NCBI GenBank assembly: GCA_002840755.1
Contig: PHBZ01000021.1
Coordinates: forward strand, 24,341 to 88,340
Source: Chloroflexi bacterium HGW-Chloroflexi-10
Lineage (GTDB): Bacteria > Chloroflexota > Anaerolineae > Anaerolineales > Anaerolineaceae
Length of the DNA: 64,000 nt
Direction of reading: 5' to 3'
Part shown: piece after piece, positions 55,537 to 64,000 of the stretch
How positions within the stretch are numbered: the stretch's first letter is position 1
Layout: every line of letters starts with the position of its first letter
The notes under the pieces: generated by a model
What the model was told of the DNA's origin: nothing
The model's input: the letters and a program-made list of their open reading frames with translations, nothing else
Databases searched by the model: none
Position numbers and translations under genes: made by a program

Positions 55537-56019
55537 ATGGATGAAGCAAAATTCTCACACATAGATTCTCACGGTAACGCCAACATGGTGGATGTTGGCG
55601 ATAAGTTGATGACTGATCGGATGGCAATTGCGAGGGGGCAGATAAAAATGCAGCATTCCACATTTACCTTATTAGAGCAAGGTTTAATGAAAAAAGGTGA
55701 TGTATTAACGGTGGCACAAATTGCTGGGATTCAGGCAGCCAAAAAAACTTCTGAATTGATACCACTTTGTCATCCGCTGATCATTAATCAGATAGACGTA
55801 CAGTTAACATTAAACATGGAATTACCTGGCGTAGTGATCGAAGCCATGGTACGGACAAATGGAAAAACAGGTGTGGAAATGGAAGCCCTCACAGCAGTTT
55901 CGGTTGCGGCGTTAACCGTGTATGATATGATTAAAGCAGTTGAAAAAGGCGCAGTGATCGAAAATATTCGGCTTATTCAAAAACGGGGTGGAAAAAGCGG
56001 TGATATCAACCTGGAATAA
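55537..56019 (+). CDS. moaC: Cyclic pyranopterin monophosphate synthase
   Basis: 160-residue enzyme of molybdenum cofactor biosynthesis (step 1, with MoaA). [18 protein letters not shown] at the N-terminus, [19 protein letters not shown] (about 67-85) with the conserved Lys and Cys-His-Pro, [38 protein letters not shown], and a Lys-rich GGKSGD end. Full length. Likely co-transcribed with the MoaD-E fusion 19 nt downstream; moaA is not in the window. Confidence 0.95.
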   Translation: MDEAKFSHIDSHGNANMVDVGDKLMTDRMAIARGQIKMQHSTFTLLEQGLMKKGDVLTVAQIAGIQAAKKTSELIPLCHPLIINQIDVQLTLNMELPGVVIEAMVRTNGKTGVEMEALTAVSVAALTVYDMIKAVEKGAVIENIRLIQKRGGKSGDINLE

Positions 56020-56038
56020 ATGAATTGTAGAAAGGTTT

Positions 56039-56764
56039 ATGATGCAGATTACTGTACTGTTTTTTGCCAAATTGAAAGAAATTACCAATACCCCTAAAAT
56101 GAGCTTAGCAATCGCTGAGGGTGCCTGCATCCGTGATTTGAGGACACTTCTAGGCGAAAAGTACCCAGATATAAAAAATTTTTTACCCAGTGTGATTGTT
56201 TCGATTAACCAGGAATTTGCCTTTGATGATGATCTGATTGTTGACCAAGCTGAAATAGCATTTTTTCCACCGGTTAGTGGTGGTATGGAGAGTACAATTC
56301 TTTTGATCACATCCGATGATATTGATTTGAATGCTCTCTTGAAACGGGTAACACAACCGACGACTGGAGCCGCAGCCATTTTTTCAGGGATAATTCGCGG
56401 AGAAACCGGTCCTTCCGGTTCCAAGACTACTATTGGGTTGGAATATGAAGCTTATCAACCAATGGCTGAAGCCAAACTGAAACAGATAGCCCAAGAAATC
56501 CGTGATCAATGGCAATCCGTGGAAAGTATTGTGATGGTACAACGGGTTGGGTATATGGACGCAGGAACACCTACCGTTTGCGTTATTTGTACCGCTGCAC
56601 ACCGGAATACAGGCGTGTTTGAAGCCGCCAAATATGGAATTGATCGAATCAAAGAGATTGTTCCGGTATGGAAAAAAGAGATTGGCCCAAATAATGAAGA
56701 ATGGGTAGAAGGAGACTATCATCCTCAAAAAAGCGATCTGAACGAAATCAATACTCAGCATTGA
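56039..56764 (+). CDS. moaDE: MoaD-MoaE fusion, molybdopterin synthase
   Basis: 241-residue fusion that contains both subunits of molybdopterin synthase. Residues 1-82 are a MoaD ubiquitin-like domain (VLFFAKLKEITNTPKMSL...) ending in AFFPPVSGG. This Gly-Gly (81-82) is the residue pair that must be thiocarboxylated at a free C-terminus. Residues about 84-241 are MoaE, with GAAAIFSGIIRG, GLEYEAYQPMAEAKL, HRVG-type QRVGYMDAG, AAHRNTGVFEAAKYGIDRIK, and catalytic VPVWKKE. As in mycobacterial MoaX, the fusion probably needs cleavage after GG. AAAGG lies just before the ATG pair. Confidence 0.92.
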   Translation: MMQITVLFFAKLKEITNTPKMSLAIAEGACIRDLRTLLGEKYPDIKNFLPSVIVSINQEFAFDDDLIVDQAEIAFFPPVSGGMESTILLITSDDIDLNALLKRVTQPTTGAAAIFSGIIRGETGPSGSKTTIGLEYEAYQPMAEAKLKQIAQEIRDQWQSVESIVMVQRVGYMDAGTPTVCVICTAAHRNTGVFEAAKYGIDRIKEIVPVWKKEIGPNNEEWVEGDYHPQKSDLNEINTQH

Positions 56765-56887
56765 TTTGTAAGCGAAGCGGCAATATAATCTAACTCCAAT
56801 CAATTTATTATAGAACTGGTGGAGCGTAAGCTACTTGATTCAATTTGTTTGAGGTGGCTGACGCATCAAAAGTTCTTGGGAGGCTTA

Positions 56888-57649
56888 ATGTCTAAACAAG
56901 AATCGGCGACTCCAAAACTGGAGAGTCCTCAAGAATTAGCAGAACGACTTAACTTGCGGATAACAGATTGGCTTTTGCTCAGTCGGGCGTTAACACATCG
57001 ATCATATCTAAATGAGCATCCTGAGGCATTGGAAGATAACGAACGTCTTGAGTTTTTAGGAGATGCGGTGCTTGATTTTGTCGTTGGTGCCTGGTTGTAT
57101 CACCGTTATCCTGAAATGCCGGAAGGGGATTTGACACGGATGCGTTCTGCGTTGGTGCATACTGAAGAACTGGCTGAATTCGCCATGATGATAGACCTGG
57201 GCCGCGCCATGCGTCTGGGAAGAGGGGAAACTCAGGCTGGCGGAAGAAACCGCCCGGCTTTATTATGTGATACTTTTGAAGCTGTGGTTGGAGCCTTGTA
57301 TCTGGATGGGGGAATACCGGCTGTTAATGAATTTTTAGAGGATCTACTCATTGAAGCTTCAGAAGACATATTATTAAATAACAAAAATGAGGACCCTAAA
57401 AGCTTGTTTCAGGAATGGGCGCAATCACAAGGGTATAATGCCCCACAATATGTAACCAGAAATTCATTTGGTCCGGATCATTCCAAGGTTTTTGAAGTGG
57501 AAGTTGTTATCAATGGCAAACCTTATGGTAGCGGTCAAGGGAACAGTAAGCAATCAGCAGCAAAAGTTGCCGCACACCAGGCCCTGGTACGCTTAGGAGT
57601 TGTTAAGGATCTACCAAATCAACAGAAACCAAATAAACCATTGGAGTAA
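56888..57649 (+). CDS. rnc: Ribonuclease III
   Basis: Double-strand RNA endonuclease for rRNA and mRNA processing. 253 residues from the ATG at 56888, where TTGGGAGG lies 5-6 nt upstream; the frame extends to a GTG at 56819 with no ribosome binding site. Catalytic domain: TDWLLLSRALTHRSYLNE, the signature NERLEFLGDAVLDFVV, and acidic residues in FEAVVGALYLDGG. The C-terminal dsRBD begins DPKSLFQEWAQSQG and ends GNSKQSAAKVAAHQAL. It is followed 2 nt later by smc, a common pairing. Confidence 0.96.
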   Translation: MSKQESATPKLESPQELAERLNLRITDWLLLSRALTHRSYLNEHPEALEDNERLEFLGDAVLDFVVGAWLYHRYPEMPEGDLTRMRSALVHTEELAEFAMMIDLGRAMRLGRGETQAGGRNRPALLCDTFEAVVGALYLDGGIPAVNEFLEDLLIEASEDILLNNKNEDPKSLFQEWAQSQGYNAPQYVTRNSFGPDHSKVFEVEVVINGKPYGSGQGNSKQSAAKVAAHQALVRLGVVKDLPNQQKPNKPLE

Positions 57650-57651
57650 GC

Positions 57652-60600
57652 ATGTTATCGCGATTAAAGTCTCTGGAGTTACAAGGTTATAAGACCTTTG
57701 CCAGTAAAATTAATTTTGAATTTCCCGCTAAAATCACAGCGGTTGTGGGACCGAATGGTTCCGGCAAATCGAACATCGCTGATTCTATCCGGTGGGTATT
57801 GGGGGAGCAATCATTCCGGTTATTGCGCGGCCGAAAAACAGAAGACATGATTTTCGCAGGTTCCGAATTTCGCTCACGGGCAGGTATGGCATCCGCGACG
57901 ATAACATTTGACAATGAAGATGGCTGGCTGCCAATTGATTTTAGCGAGGTTTCGGTTACACGACGGGCTTACCGTGATGGTCAGAATGAATACTTATTAA
58001 ATGGCCAAAAAATCCGTTTGCGCGATATTCAGGAATTATTGTCCCAATCGGGTCTGGCTGAAAGAACATACACTTTGATTGGGCAAGGCCTGGTTGATTC
58101 GGCTTTATCTATTCGCCCTGAAGAACGCCGGAAATTTTTTGAAGAGGCGGCGGGAATTGGACTATACCGTTCCAGAAGAGAAGAAGCTCTCAATCGTTTG
58201 GATACAACGCGGCGAAATCTGGAACGGGTTAAAGATATCTTGAGCGAATTAGAACCACGTTTACGGAGTCTGGAGCGCCAAGCAAGGCGATTCCTGGAAT
58301 ATAAAACGATACAGGCCGATTTGCAAGTCTTATTACGGGATTGGTATGGTTATCATTGGCACCGAGCCCAGAATGATGTGATGCAATCCAAGCAAGTATT
58401 ACGAGAAAGGGAAGTGCGTCAGGAAAATGCACGCGATACCTTTGAACGATATGACCGGCGGATTTCTACCTTACGGACCGAATTGCAGGAATTACGAACA
58501 CTTCTGAATAACTGGCATGTAGAATCATCCGGATTGCATCGCCAGAGAGAGCAGATCAGCCGGGATCTGGCGGTTTTAGATGAACGGCAGCGTTCCATGA
58601 CCGATCAAAAACGTAATTTTGGATCAGACCTGACGCGTTTGGATGAGGAAATTAAATCCCGCAAATTAAACCTTGAATCGCTGGGGAAGGATTATGCCCT
58701 TTTAAGGCAGGAATATCAAGATGCGCAAACTCAAATGCAACAAGCTCAGAAAGTTTTGGAAACAAGACGAATGGAGCGAGAAAGCGTGGAGCGGGAATCG
58801 AGGGAGCAACGCCGACTACTAGTTCAGCAGGAAACCACAGCTGTTGAATTGAAGGCACGGCAAAACGAATTGGATGAGCGTCTCAACAATTTGGTTCAAA
58901 CCCGCGAAAAAACAGAAAAGGACATTGTTATTGCCCGGCGATCGCAAGTTGAAAAAAAACAACACTATGACAGCTTGGTACTTTCCTTATCCTCCGGAGA
59001 AGAAGAACGTAAAAAATTGGAAGCGGATATCACGGTGATTGCTAATCAAATGCGTGAGTTGGATGAAAAAGTACGGGTTGTTCAAAAGGAAACCAACCGT
59101 CTTCAAGGTGAACAAGCACGCTTAAATGCTCAATTGGATGTTTTAGAACAAGCAGAGCGTTCATTAAATGGATTGAATCAAGGATCTAAATCATTAATGG
59201 AGGCTGTACAAAAGGGTGGTTTCAGTGGAAAGTATAGTACCTTAAGCTCATTGCTGGAAGCGGGGAAAGAGTATGAATTGGCAATTGCCGCGTCTTTAGG
59301 CGAATTTTTGGATGCTGTAGTTTTAGAAGATGCTGATCCGGAAGACGCCATGCACCTTTTGGCAAAAACTGATAAAGGACGCGCGATCTTATTGCCCGTA
59401 AGCCTTTTACGGGAAGTGAATCTAAACCCGACCCAAAAAGATTCGGGAATTATTGGGAGAATCACTGATTTTATAAAAGTTAAATCAGCTTACCAGCCAT
59501 TGATCAATGCATTATTAGGAAATACTTTTTTGGTAGCGGATCGGTCAGAAGCAAAAAAGATTATTCAAAATGCCCCAGTTTCTACCCGGTTGGTTACCCT
59601 TGAAGGGGAGATATTTGATGGAATAGGATCCATCGTTGCCGGAAAAGAAAATCGCACATCCGTGATTGCCAGGCCACGGCAAAAACGCGAATTACAGGAA
59701 ATGCTTTTGCAAATCCAGACTTCGGTACTGCAAATTCAAGAGGACGGACAGGGATTTGAAAGACAATTTGAACAATTAAAAGCAGCACAGACACAAACCA
59801 GGAAATTATTGGCCCAGAGCAACGAATCCCAGCAAAATCAACAAAAACTAGTACATCAGGCGAATCTGGTGTTTGAACAAGCGAAGCAACGCCTGGATTG
59901 GATGGACAATCAAATTCAATCTTTGGAACAGCAAATTACTCAAACTGAAACAACGAGAAAAGAAACCCAGAAAGCTATTCATGTGGCAGAAGAAAAGGCT
60001 GAGAATTACCGGGTGGTGGTTCGAGGGATTGCGAAGCGATTGGACGGAATGTCTTTGGAGGAAGCCCAGAGTGTGGTGGGGCATTGGAAAACTAATGCTG
60101 CTGTATCAGAACGAGCTGCCAATGAGGCAAAAAAACGACTTGATGAAAACGAACAATTAGTGAATCAAAATAATCAAAGACTCATCGCTTTAAAACGGCG
60201 TATGGAAGATATTTCCATGACGCAGGCAGATTTGGACGATGAAAAAGGTGTTTTACGGGCTAAAGAACAAGAATTACAAATCCAGATTGAAGCAGTACAG
60301 CAGAAAATCAATCCGGCCGAGAATCAATTACGCACGATTGAACAAAGTTACACAAAATTGCAGGAAGAACAAAGCACTGCACAACAAGCAGTTTCAATAG
60401 CCGAAAGACACGTTGCTCAGGGACAATTAGAATTTTCGCGGTTTAAGGATACATTGGCCAACTTGAGTCGACGGATAGAAGAAGATTTTGGCCTGGTTGC
60501 TTTTGAATACTCCAATACGATGAGCGGCCCCACACCTTTACCTTTGGATGGGTTGGTTGAACAATTACCAAAGATTGAAACCCTGGAACCTGCATTAGAA

Positions 60601-61254
60601 GAGAATATAAATCGACAGCGTGCTCAGTTGCGTCGCATTGGCCCGATTAATCCGGATGCAGATGAAGAATATGTATCTGTCAAAGAACGATTTGAATTCA
60701 TGTCCACTCAGGTGGAAGACTTGAAAAAAGCAGATGAAGATTTGCGTCAGGTAATTAATGAACTTGACGAACTAATGCAAAGAGAATTCAGGAAAACATT
60801 TGATGCTGTAGCCTCAGTATTTAAAGAATTATTTACGCGGTTATTTGGAGGTGGTTCGGCTAAACTACTTCTTACCGATGAAGAAAATTTTAATAATACC
60901 GGAATTGATATAGAAGCTCGTCTACCGGGCCGACGTGAACAAGGATTGTCCTTACTTTCCGGTGGTGAACGCAGCTTGACAGCTGTGGCATTGATCTTTG
61001 CTTTATAAAAAGTTTCTCCAACGCCGTTCTGTGTACTTGATGAAGTTGATGCAGCATTGGACGAGGCAAATGTTGGTCGTTTTTCAGAATTACTGCGTGA
61101 ATTAAGTGAAGATATTCAGTTTATTGTAATTACTCATAATCGTAATACTGTTCAGGTTGCTGACGTGATATATGGGATCACGATGGGACGCGATTCTGCC
61201 AGCCAAATGATATCGTTACGATTGGACGAAGTAAGTGAAGAAATGGTTCGTTAA
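57652..61254 (+). CDS. smc: Chromosome segregation ATPase SMC, interrupted by an in-frame TAA
   Basis: Condensin ATPase. Read continuously it spans 1200 codons, a normal SMC length. Walker A is GPNGSGKSN (33-41) and the signature helix is [14 protein letters not shown] (1102-1115). Then TAA occurs at 61006-61008, where homologues have Leu (FALLKVSPTPF). The same frame continues perfectly with [20 protein letters not shown] (Walker B, D-loop) and the H-loop TH to 61254. Coiled coils occupy about 170-500 and 670-1010, with a hinge near 500-640. The 1118-residue product lacks Walker B and would be dead. A one-base change (TTA to TAA) explains it: sequencing or assembly error, or a true mutation. 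Start ATG with GGAG, 2 nt after rnc. Confidence 0.85.
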
Positions 61255-61269
61255 TTCAAATCAGGAATA

Positions 61270-61308
61270 AAAAAAAGCGGTAGCTGATTATGGGCTACCG
61301 CTTTTTTT
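61270..61308. terminator. Bidirectional terminator between smc and parvulin gene
   Basis: Stem AAAAAAAGCGGTAGC / GCTACCGCTTTTTTT with a 9-nt loop; strong on both strands. Confidence 0.9.
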
Positions 61309-61323
61309 TATTTATTACTGAGC

Positions 61324-62634
61324 CTACTGTGATAAAGAATTTACGTAGGTAGTATAGTCCGGCTCACTCGGAACGATTGCCTTCCAAATCTGTTCATATT
61401 TTTCGATGGTGTACTTTTCTTTTTCAGTAGTCAACCAATCTGAGAACATTGTTTGCTGTTCCTGAGAGAGCTGGGTATCGGTTAATGGACGTACTTCTTT
61501 TCCCAATAACTGGATTATGTGCCAGCCAAACTGGGATTGAACTGCGGAACTGGTTTCACCAATAGTCAAAGCATAAGCAGCTTCTTCAAAAGCAGTATCC
61601 ATAACACCTTTGCCAAACCAATTTAAATCACCACCAGTGTCTTTATTGCTGGTGTCTAATGAGATTTCGGCAGCGACCAATGCAAAATCTTCGCCATTCT
61701 CCAACCGTTGAATCACAGCATTTGCTTCTTCTTCCGTTGCAACCAAGATGTGTCGGGCCCAAATCTGTTCACCTTCAGTAGCAATGTCTGCTGTAATTTT
61801 TTCGGATACTTTTTGGCGCAATAAACTATTGCGGAAATAATCACGCAAATCTTTGTCGGAGAAATCAGTTACCGACATATTTTCAAGTGCGCCTTTATAC
61901 GCTTCCTGGAATCCTGCTTCAGTGTAGGGGGTAGCTGTAGGTAATGGCGTAGAAGTGAACGCGGGGGTTGCTTCCACTGCCTCGGTTGGGATCTCGGTTG
62001 CTTCTGGCGTCACTTCTTCCGGAGCAACTTCTTCAGTGACAACTGTTGGTTCCGCTGTAGGTGTGGCTGTAACAATAGCATATTGAGTTGGATTCATGGT
62101 TGAAGTAGCAAACGGTGTGGCTGTATTTTCAGGAGTGGGTGTGCCATTAGGATAAAATCCAAATTGTTTCCGAATCTCTTCATCAACTTCGGCTTCGGTG
62201 ACACTGATCCCATTATCTGCAGCATATTTGGCTACAATAATGTTGTTGATCATATTATCCAACACTTGTTCACCTACGTATTCGGGCAATGTCAGCTGAG
62301 ATTTAATCTGTTCAATATATGCGGTAAACTGATTATCGGTACCAAAATATTGAGCAAATTGTTCGTATTGGAGTGCGTCCTGGATCATATTTAAACGAGT
62401 GAACTTCACTTGTTTGACAAAATCGACGGAACGGATCGTTTCACCATCTACTTTGGCGACGGCTTTATTGTTTTTTAATACCGTCTGATCCACCACTCCA
62501 TAAACTAACACGATAAAAATCAGAGCGGCAACTACGATAGCACTGATAACCATGATGCGGCGCTGTTGTTGCTCTCGTTCCAGTCGGGCTTTGTGTTTAT
62601 TTACAAATTTTTTTTGTTCGGGGGCGTTTGGCAT
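61324..62634 (-). CDS. Membrane-anchored parvulin-type peptidyl-prolyl isomerase (PrsA/SurA-like)
   Basis: 436 residues from the ATG at 62634, chosen because GAGG lies 5-6 nt upstream. A short basic cytoplasmic N-terminus is followed by a membrane helix (about 28-50), so it is tethered outside by a signal anchor. A SurA-N-like helical domain (about 60-165) comes next, then a long Thr/Pro/Glu-rich linker (about 168-240). The parvulin domain (about 285-390) has WARHILVATEEEAN and NKDTGGDLNWFGKGVM, ending SSAVQSQFGWHIIQLLG. Extracytoplasmic foldase. Last gene after rpsF-ssb-rpsR, 83 nt downstream; possibly a separate transcript. Confidence 0.9.
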   Translation of the reverse strand: MPNAPEQKKFVNKHKARLEREQQQRRIMVISAIVVAALIFIVLVYGVVDQTVLKNNKAVAKVDGETIRSVDFVKQVKFTRLNMIQDALQYEQFAQYFGTDNQFTAYIEQIKSQLTLPEYVGEQVLDNMINNIIVAKYAADNGISVTEAEVDEEIRKQFGFYPNGTPTPENTATPFATSTMNPTQYAIVTATPTAEPTVVTEEVAPEEVTPEATEIPTEAVEATPAFTSTPLPTATPYTEAGFQEAYKGALENMSVTDFSDKDLRDYFRNSLLRQKVSEKITADIATEGEQIWARHILVATEEEANAVIQRLENGEDFALVAAEISLDTSNKDTGGDLNWFGKGVMDTAFEEAAYALTIGETSSAVQSQFGWHIIQLLGKEVRPLTDTQLSQEQQTMFSDWLTTEKEKYTIEKYEQIWKAIVPSEPDYTTYVNSLSQ

Positions 62635-62717
62635 AAGAACCTCGATGAGATAATAAGAAAAGGGCATGGAGGGGTTTGCCGCCCATGCCCCACTCTTTGT
62701 CTTTACACTTAAAGAAA

Positions 62718-62993
62718 TTAATCGTCGATTGAAGCGACAAAGGGTAACAGTGCAACAGTACGTGCGCGTTTAATCGCACCGGCCAACTCGCGCTGATGTT
62801 TTGCGCAAGTACCAGTCTGACGGCGGGGACGAATTTTTCCGTCTTCCATCACATATCGACGCAGAAGATCAATGTTTTTATAGTTGATTTTAACTTCAGA
62901 GTCTGTGCAGAACTGGCATACTTTGGGACGGGGGGTAAAATTACCACGTCTGAAACCTGTGCCTCGTCGAATCTGACCATTTTCATTTGTCAT
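62718..62993 (-). CDS. rpsR: 30S ribosomal protein S18
   Basis: 91 residues. KVCQFCTD near 24-31 and [11 protein letters not shown] near 61-71 give a Cys-x-x-Cys ... Cys-x-x-His set, the zinc-binding (C+) form of S18. The core [18 protein letters not shown] is canonical. It follows ssb in the classic rpsF-ssb-rpsR operon, 12 nt downstream. TCAGATTC-type spacing hides a weak AGGAG before the ATG. Confidence 0.96.
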   Translation of the reverse strand: MTNENGQIRRGTGFRRGNFTPRPKVCQFCTDSEVKINYKNIDLLRRYVMEDGKIRPRRQTGTCAKHQRELAGAIKRARTVALLPFVASIDD

Positions 62994-63005
62994 TTTCAGA
63001 TTCTC

Positions 63006-63401
63006 CTAAAAGGGGTATTCTTCATTAATTTCATACACACTGGATGCACTTTGTTGTCCGGATTCTTTTCTGTCTCCGAGGATCATCATCTCTGTGGCTA
63101 CAATTTCCATACTGGTATGTTTGCAGCCTTCGGAATCTTCCCAGTGACGAGATTGGAGCCGGCCTTCCACGTAAACTTGTATTCCACGGAGAAGATATTG
63201 TTTGCAGATTTCAGCAAGGGTTCCCCAGGTTACCACATTGAACCACTCTGTTTCCAAATGGCGTTCTCCATCAGCGGAACTCCATGTGCGGTTGCAGGCT
63301 AATGTAAAAGTGGTCACCGGGCGTCCAGATGGCGTATATCGCATTTCCGGGTCTCGTCCGAGGTTACCAATGATCATTACCTTGTTTAAACCTCTGCTCA
63401 T
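63006..63401 (-). CDS. ssb: Single-stranded DNA-binding protein
   Basis: 131 residues, OB-fold. Motifs: LNKVMIIGNLGRDPEMRYTP at the N-terminus, VTTFTLACNRTWSSADGER, TEWFNVVTWGTLAEICKQYL and GIQVYVEGRLQSRHWED. The C-terminal tail is short, but it does end in the acidic/aromatic EEYPF, a recognisable version of the partner-binding tip (canonical DDDIPF). Lies between rpsF and rpsR, 61 nt after rpsF. GAGGAG precedes the ATG. Confidence 0.95.
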   Translation of the reverse strand: MSRGLNKVMIIGNLGRDPEMRYTPSGRPVTTFTLACNRTWSSADGERHLETEWFNVVTWGTLAEICKQYLLRGIQVYVEGRLQSRHWEDSEGCKHTSMEIVATEMMILGDRKESGQQSASSVYEINEEYPF

Positions 63402-63462
63402 TTATTTCTCCTCAGTGAAAGCGTTCACTGAATTTTAAGTGCTTCCTTTTTTAAACACAACA

Positions 63463-63747
63463 TTAGTCGGCCAATGTAATCATGTGGCGCATAACCGTTT
63501 CAAGAAAACGCAAATTGCGTTCTAACTCGGTAGTGGCAGCAGGTTCCATTGTCAATTGCATTAAAACATAATGACCTTCACGTTGTTTGCGAATTTGGTA
63601 AGCCATTCGACGCTTACCCCAGTCATCAGTTTTAACGACAACACCACCCACTTCTGTTACCCAACCAGTGATCTTGGTAATAATTTCTGCCGAGGCAGTT
63701 TCATCAAGATCCGGTTGAACTACGATGAGCAACTCGTAATTACGCAT
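63463..63747 (-). CDS. rpsF: 30S ribosomal protein S6
   Basis: 94 residues: MRNYELLIVVQPDLDE, then GVVVKTDDWGKRRMAYQI and HYVLMQLTMEPAATTELERN, and RFLETVMRHMITL at the end, matching S6 along its full length. GGAGG lies upstream of the ATG. First gene of rpsF-ssb-rpsR, preceded by a structured leader that may be bound by S6:S18. Confidence 0.97.
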   Translation of the reverse strand: MRNYELLIVVQPDLDETASAEIITKITGWVTEVGGVVVKTDDWGKRRMAYQIRKQREGHYVLMQLTMEPAATTELERNLRFLETVMRHMITLAD

Positions 63748-63761
63748 GTAAAGTATTCCTC

Positions 63762-63842
63762 CTTTCCTCGGGATAGCCCCCGGTCAACACATTGTTGTGA
63801 GCCGGAAGCGGAAAGGTAGCAACAAATTTTGTTGCCGCCCAT
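63762..63842 (-). promoter_or_regulatory. Structured rpsF leader, candidate S6:S18 autoregulatory element
   Basis: On the minus strand the leader holds a perfect palindrome GCAACAAAATTTGTTGC (about 63818-63835). A second hairpin follows, CCGG..CAACA-ATG-TGTTG..CCGG (about 63781-63803), and a GC-rich CGGG/CCCG hairpin lies just before the ribosome binding site. Conserved CCG-containing bulges are typical of S6:S18 leader motifs, but I could not verify the consensus. Confidence 0.4.
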
Positions 63843-64000
63843 AACTTTTCAAGTTTAACATAGAACAGTAAAAAACGGTAGAGCCATTTAATCAGGTTTC
63901 ACGGCTTTCACAAGATTGGTGGACGAGAAGAAATTAATAACAGTAAGGCTTGGTCAGGGTGAGCTGCATAAAATCTTCGGACACTGGCGAGGTTCTTATT

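Noticed and set aside
56819..56887. GTG start for rnc at 56819
   Set aside because: No ribosome binding site; the ATG at 56888 has TTGGGAGG in the right place.
61057..61254. Separate 65-residue gene after smc
   Set aside because: It is the conserved SMC C-terminus (Walker B and H-loop) in the same frame as smc, not an independent gene.
63850..64000. Possible partial gene at the right edge, on either strand
   Set aside because: Short open frames exist on both strands (for example from 63892 on plus), but none has a recognisable start, ribosome binding site or family match within the window.

Overview
This window is about 64 kb of gene-dense, moderately AT-rich bacterial DNA with no tRNA, rRNA, IS element, prophage or CRISPR array that I can see. 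The gene content fits a member of the Chloroflexota, most likely class Anaerolineae. It includes a mevalonate-pathway decarboxylase, a MoaD-MoaE fusion, a YtxG/YtxH pair, a six-copy degenerate repeat between genes, and many membrane or secreted proteins with Pro/Thr linkers. This placement is an inference from gene content; no marker tree was run.

Layout. 1-2.4 kb: end of a branched-chain amino acid ABC permease operon (livH, livM). 2.4-7.4 kb: a YcaQ/AlkX-type glycosylase-like protein, a PH-domain protein, a PrsW-type protease, and a TetR > SCP2 > M24-peptidase operon. 7.6-16 kb: a MsmK/UgpC-type sugar ABC ATPase, a compact UvrA paralogue with a serine hydrolase, gpmA, and a DUF1461/spermidine-synthase-like pair. 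16.1-16.4 kb: a degenerate tandem repeat. 16.4-26 kb: NAD(P)HX repair enzyme, YtxH/YtxG, pth, mfd and uvrB. 26-36.6 kb: a large membrane protein, acylphosphatase, peptidase-MA protein, HEAT protein, site-2 protease, mevalonate-type decarboxylase, THUMP methyltransferase, YgiQ radical SAM protein and a phosphofructokinase-like protein. 36.7-38.3 kb: cytidylate-kinase-like protein, a small PD-(D/E)XK-like protein and hpt. 38.7-44.7 kb: DegV, two helix-hairpin-helix proteins, an M1 lipoprotein peptidase, a peroxiredoxin-glutaredoxin fusion with in-frame TGA, and a SlyD-type FKBP. 44.9-47.8 kb: an operon around a divergent FtsZ. 48-57.6 kb: epimerase, GH57, mutS, aldo/keto reductase, scpA, moaC, moaD-E and rnc. 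57.7-61.3 kb: smc with an in-frame TAA. 61.3-63.8 kb: a parvulin foldase, then rpsR, ssb and rpsF.

Most notable: (1) the peroxiredoxin-glutaredoxin gene at 42489-43235 has TGA exactly where the peroxidatic cysteine codon belongs (PxxxTxxC), so it is a probable selenoprotein. (2) At least nine genes start 6-8 nt downstream of a TATAAT/TAAAAT box, with no room for a ribosome binding site; this predicts widespread leaderless mRNAs and fixes several start codons. (3) FtsZ keeps its C-terminal peptide but has His in place of the second T7-loop Asp. (4) smc carries a TAA just before Walker B. (5) The phosphofructokinase-like protein has lost the GGDG motif.

Functionally the window combines genome maintenance (mfd, uvrB, mutS, smc/scpA, UvrA-like, YcaQ-like), translation and RNA (pth, rnc, rpsF/ssb/rpsR, THUMP methyltransferase), envelope proteins and proteases, cofactor metabolism (moaC/DE, NAD(P)HX repair, mevalonate pathway) and redox defence.
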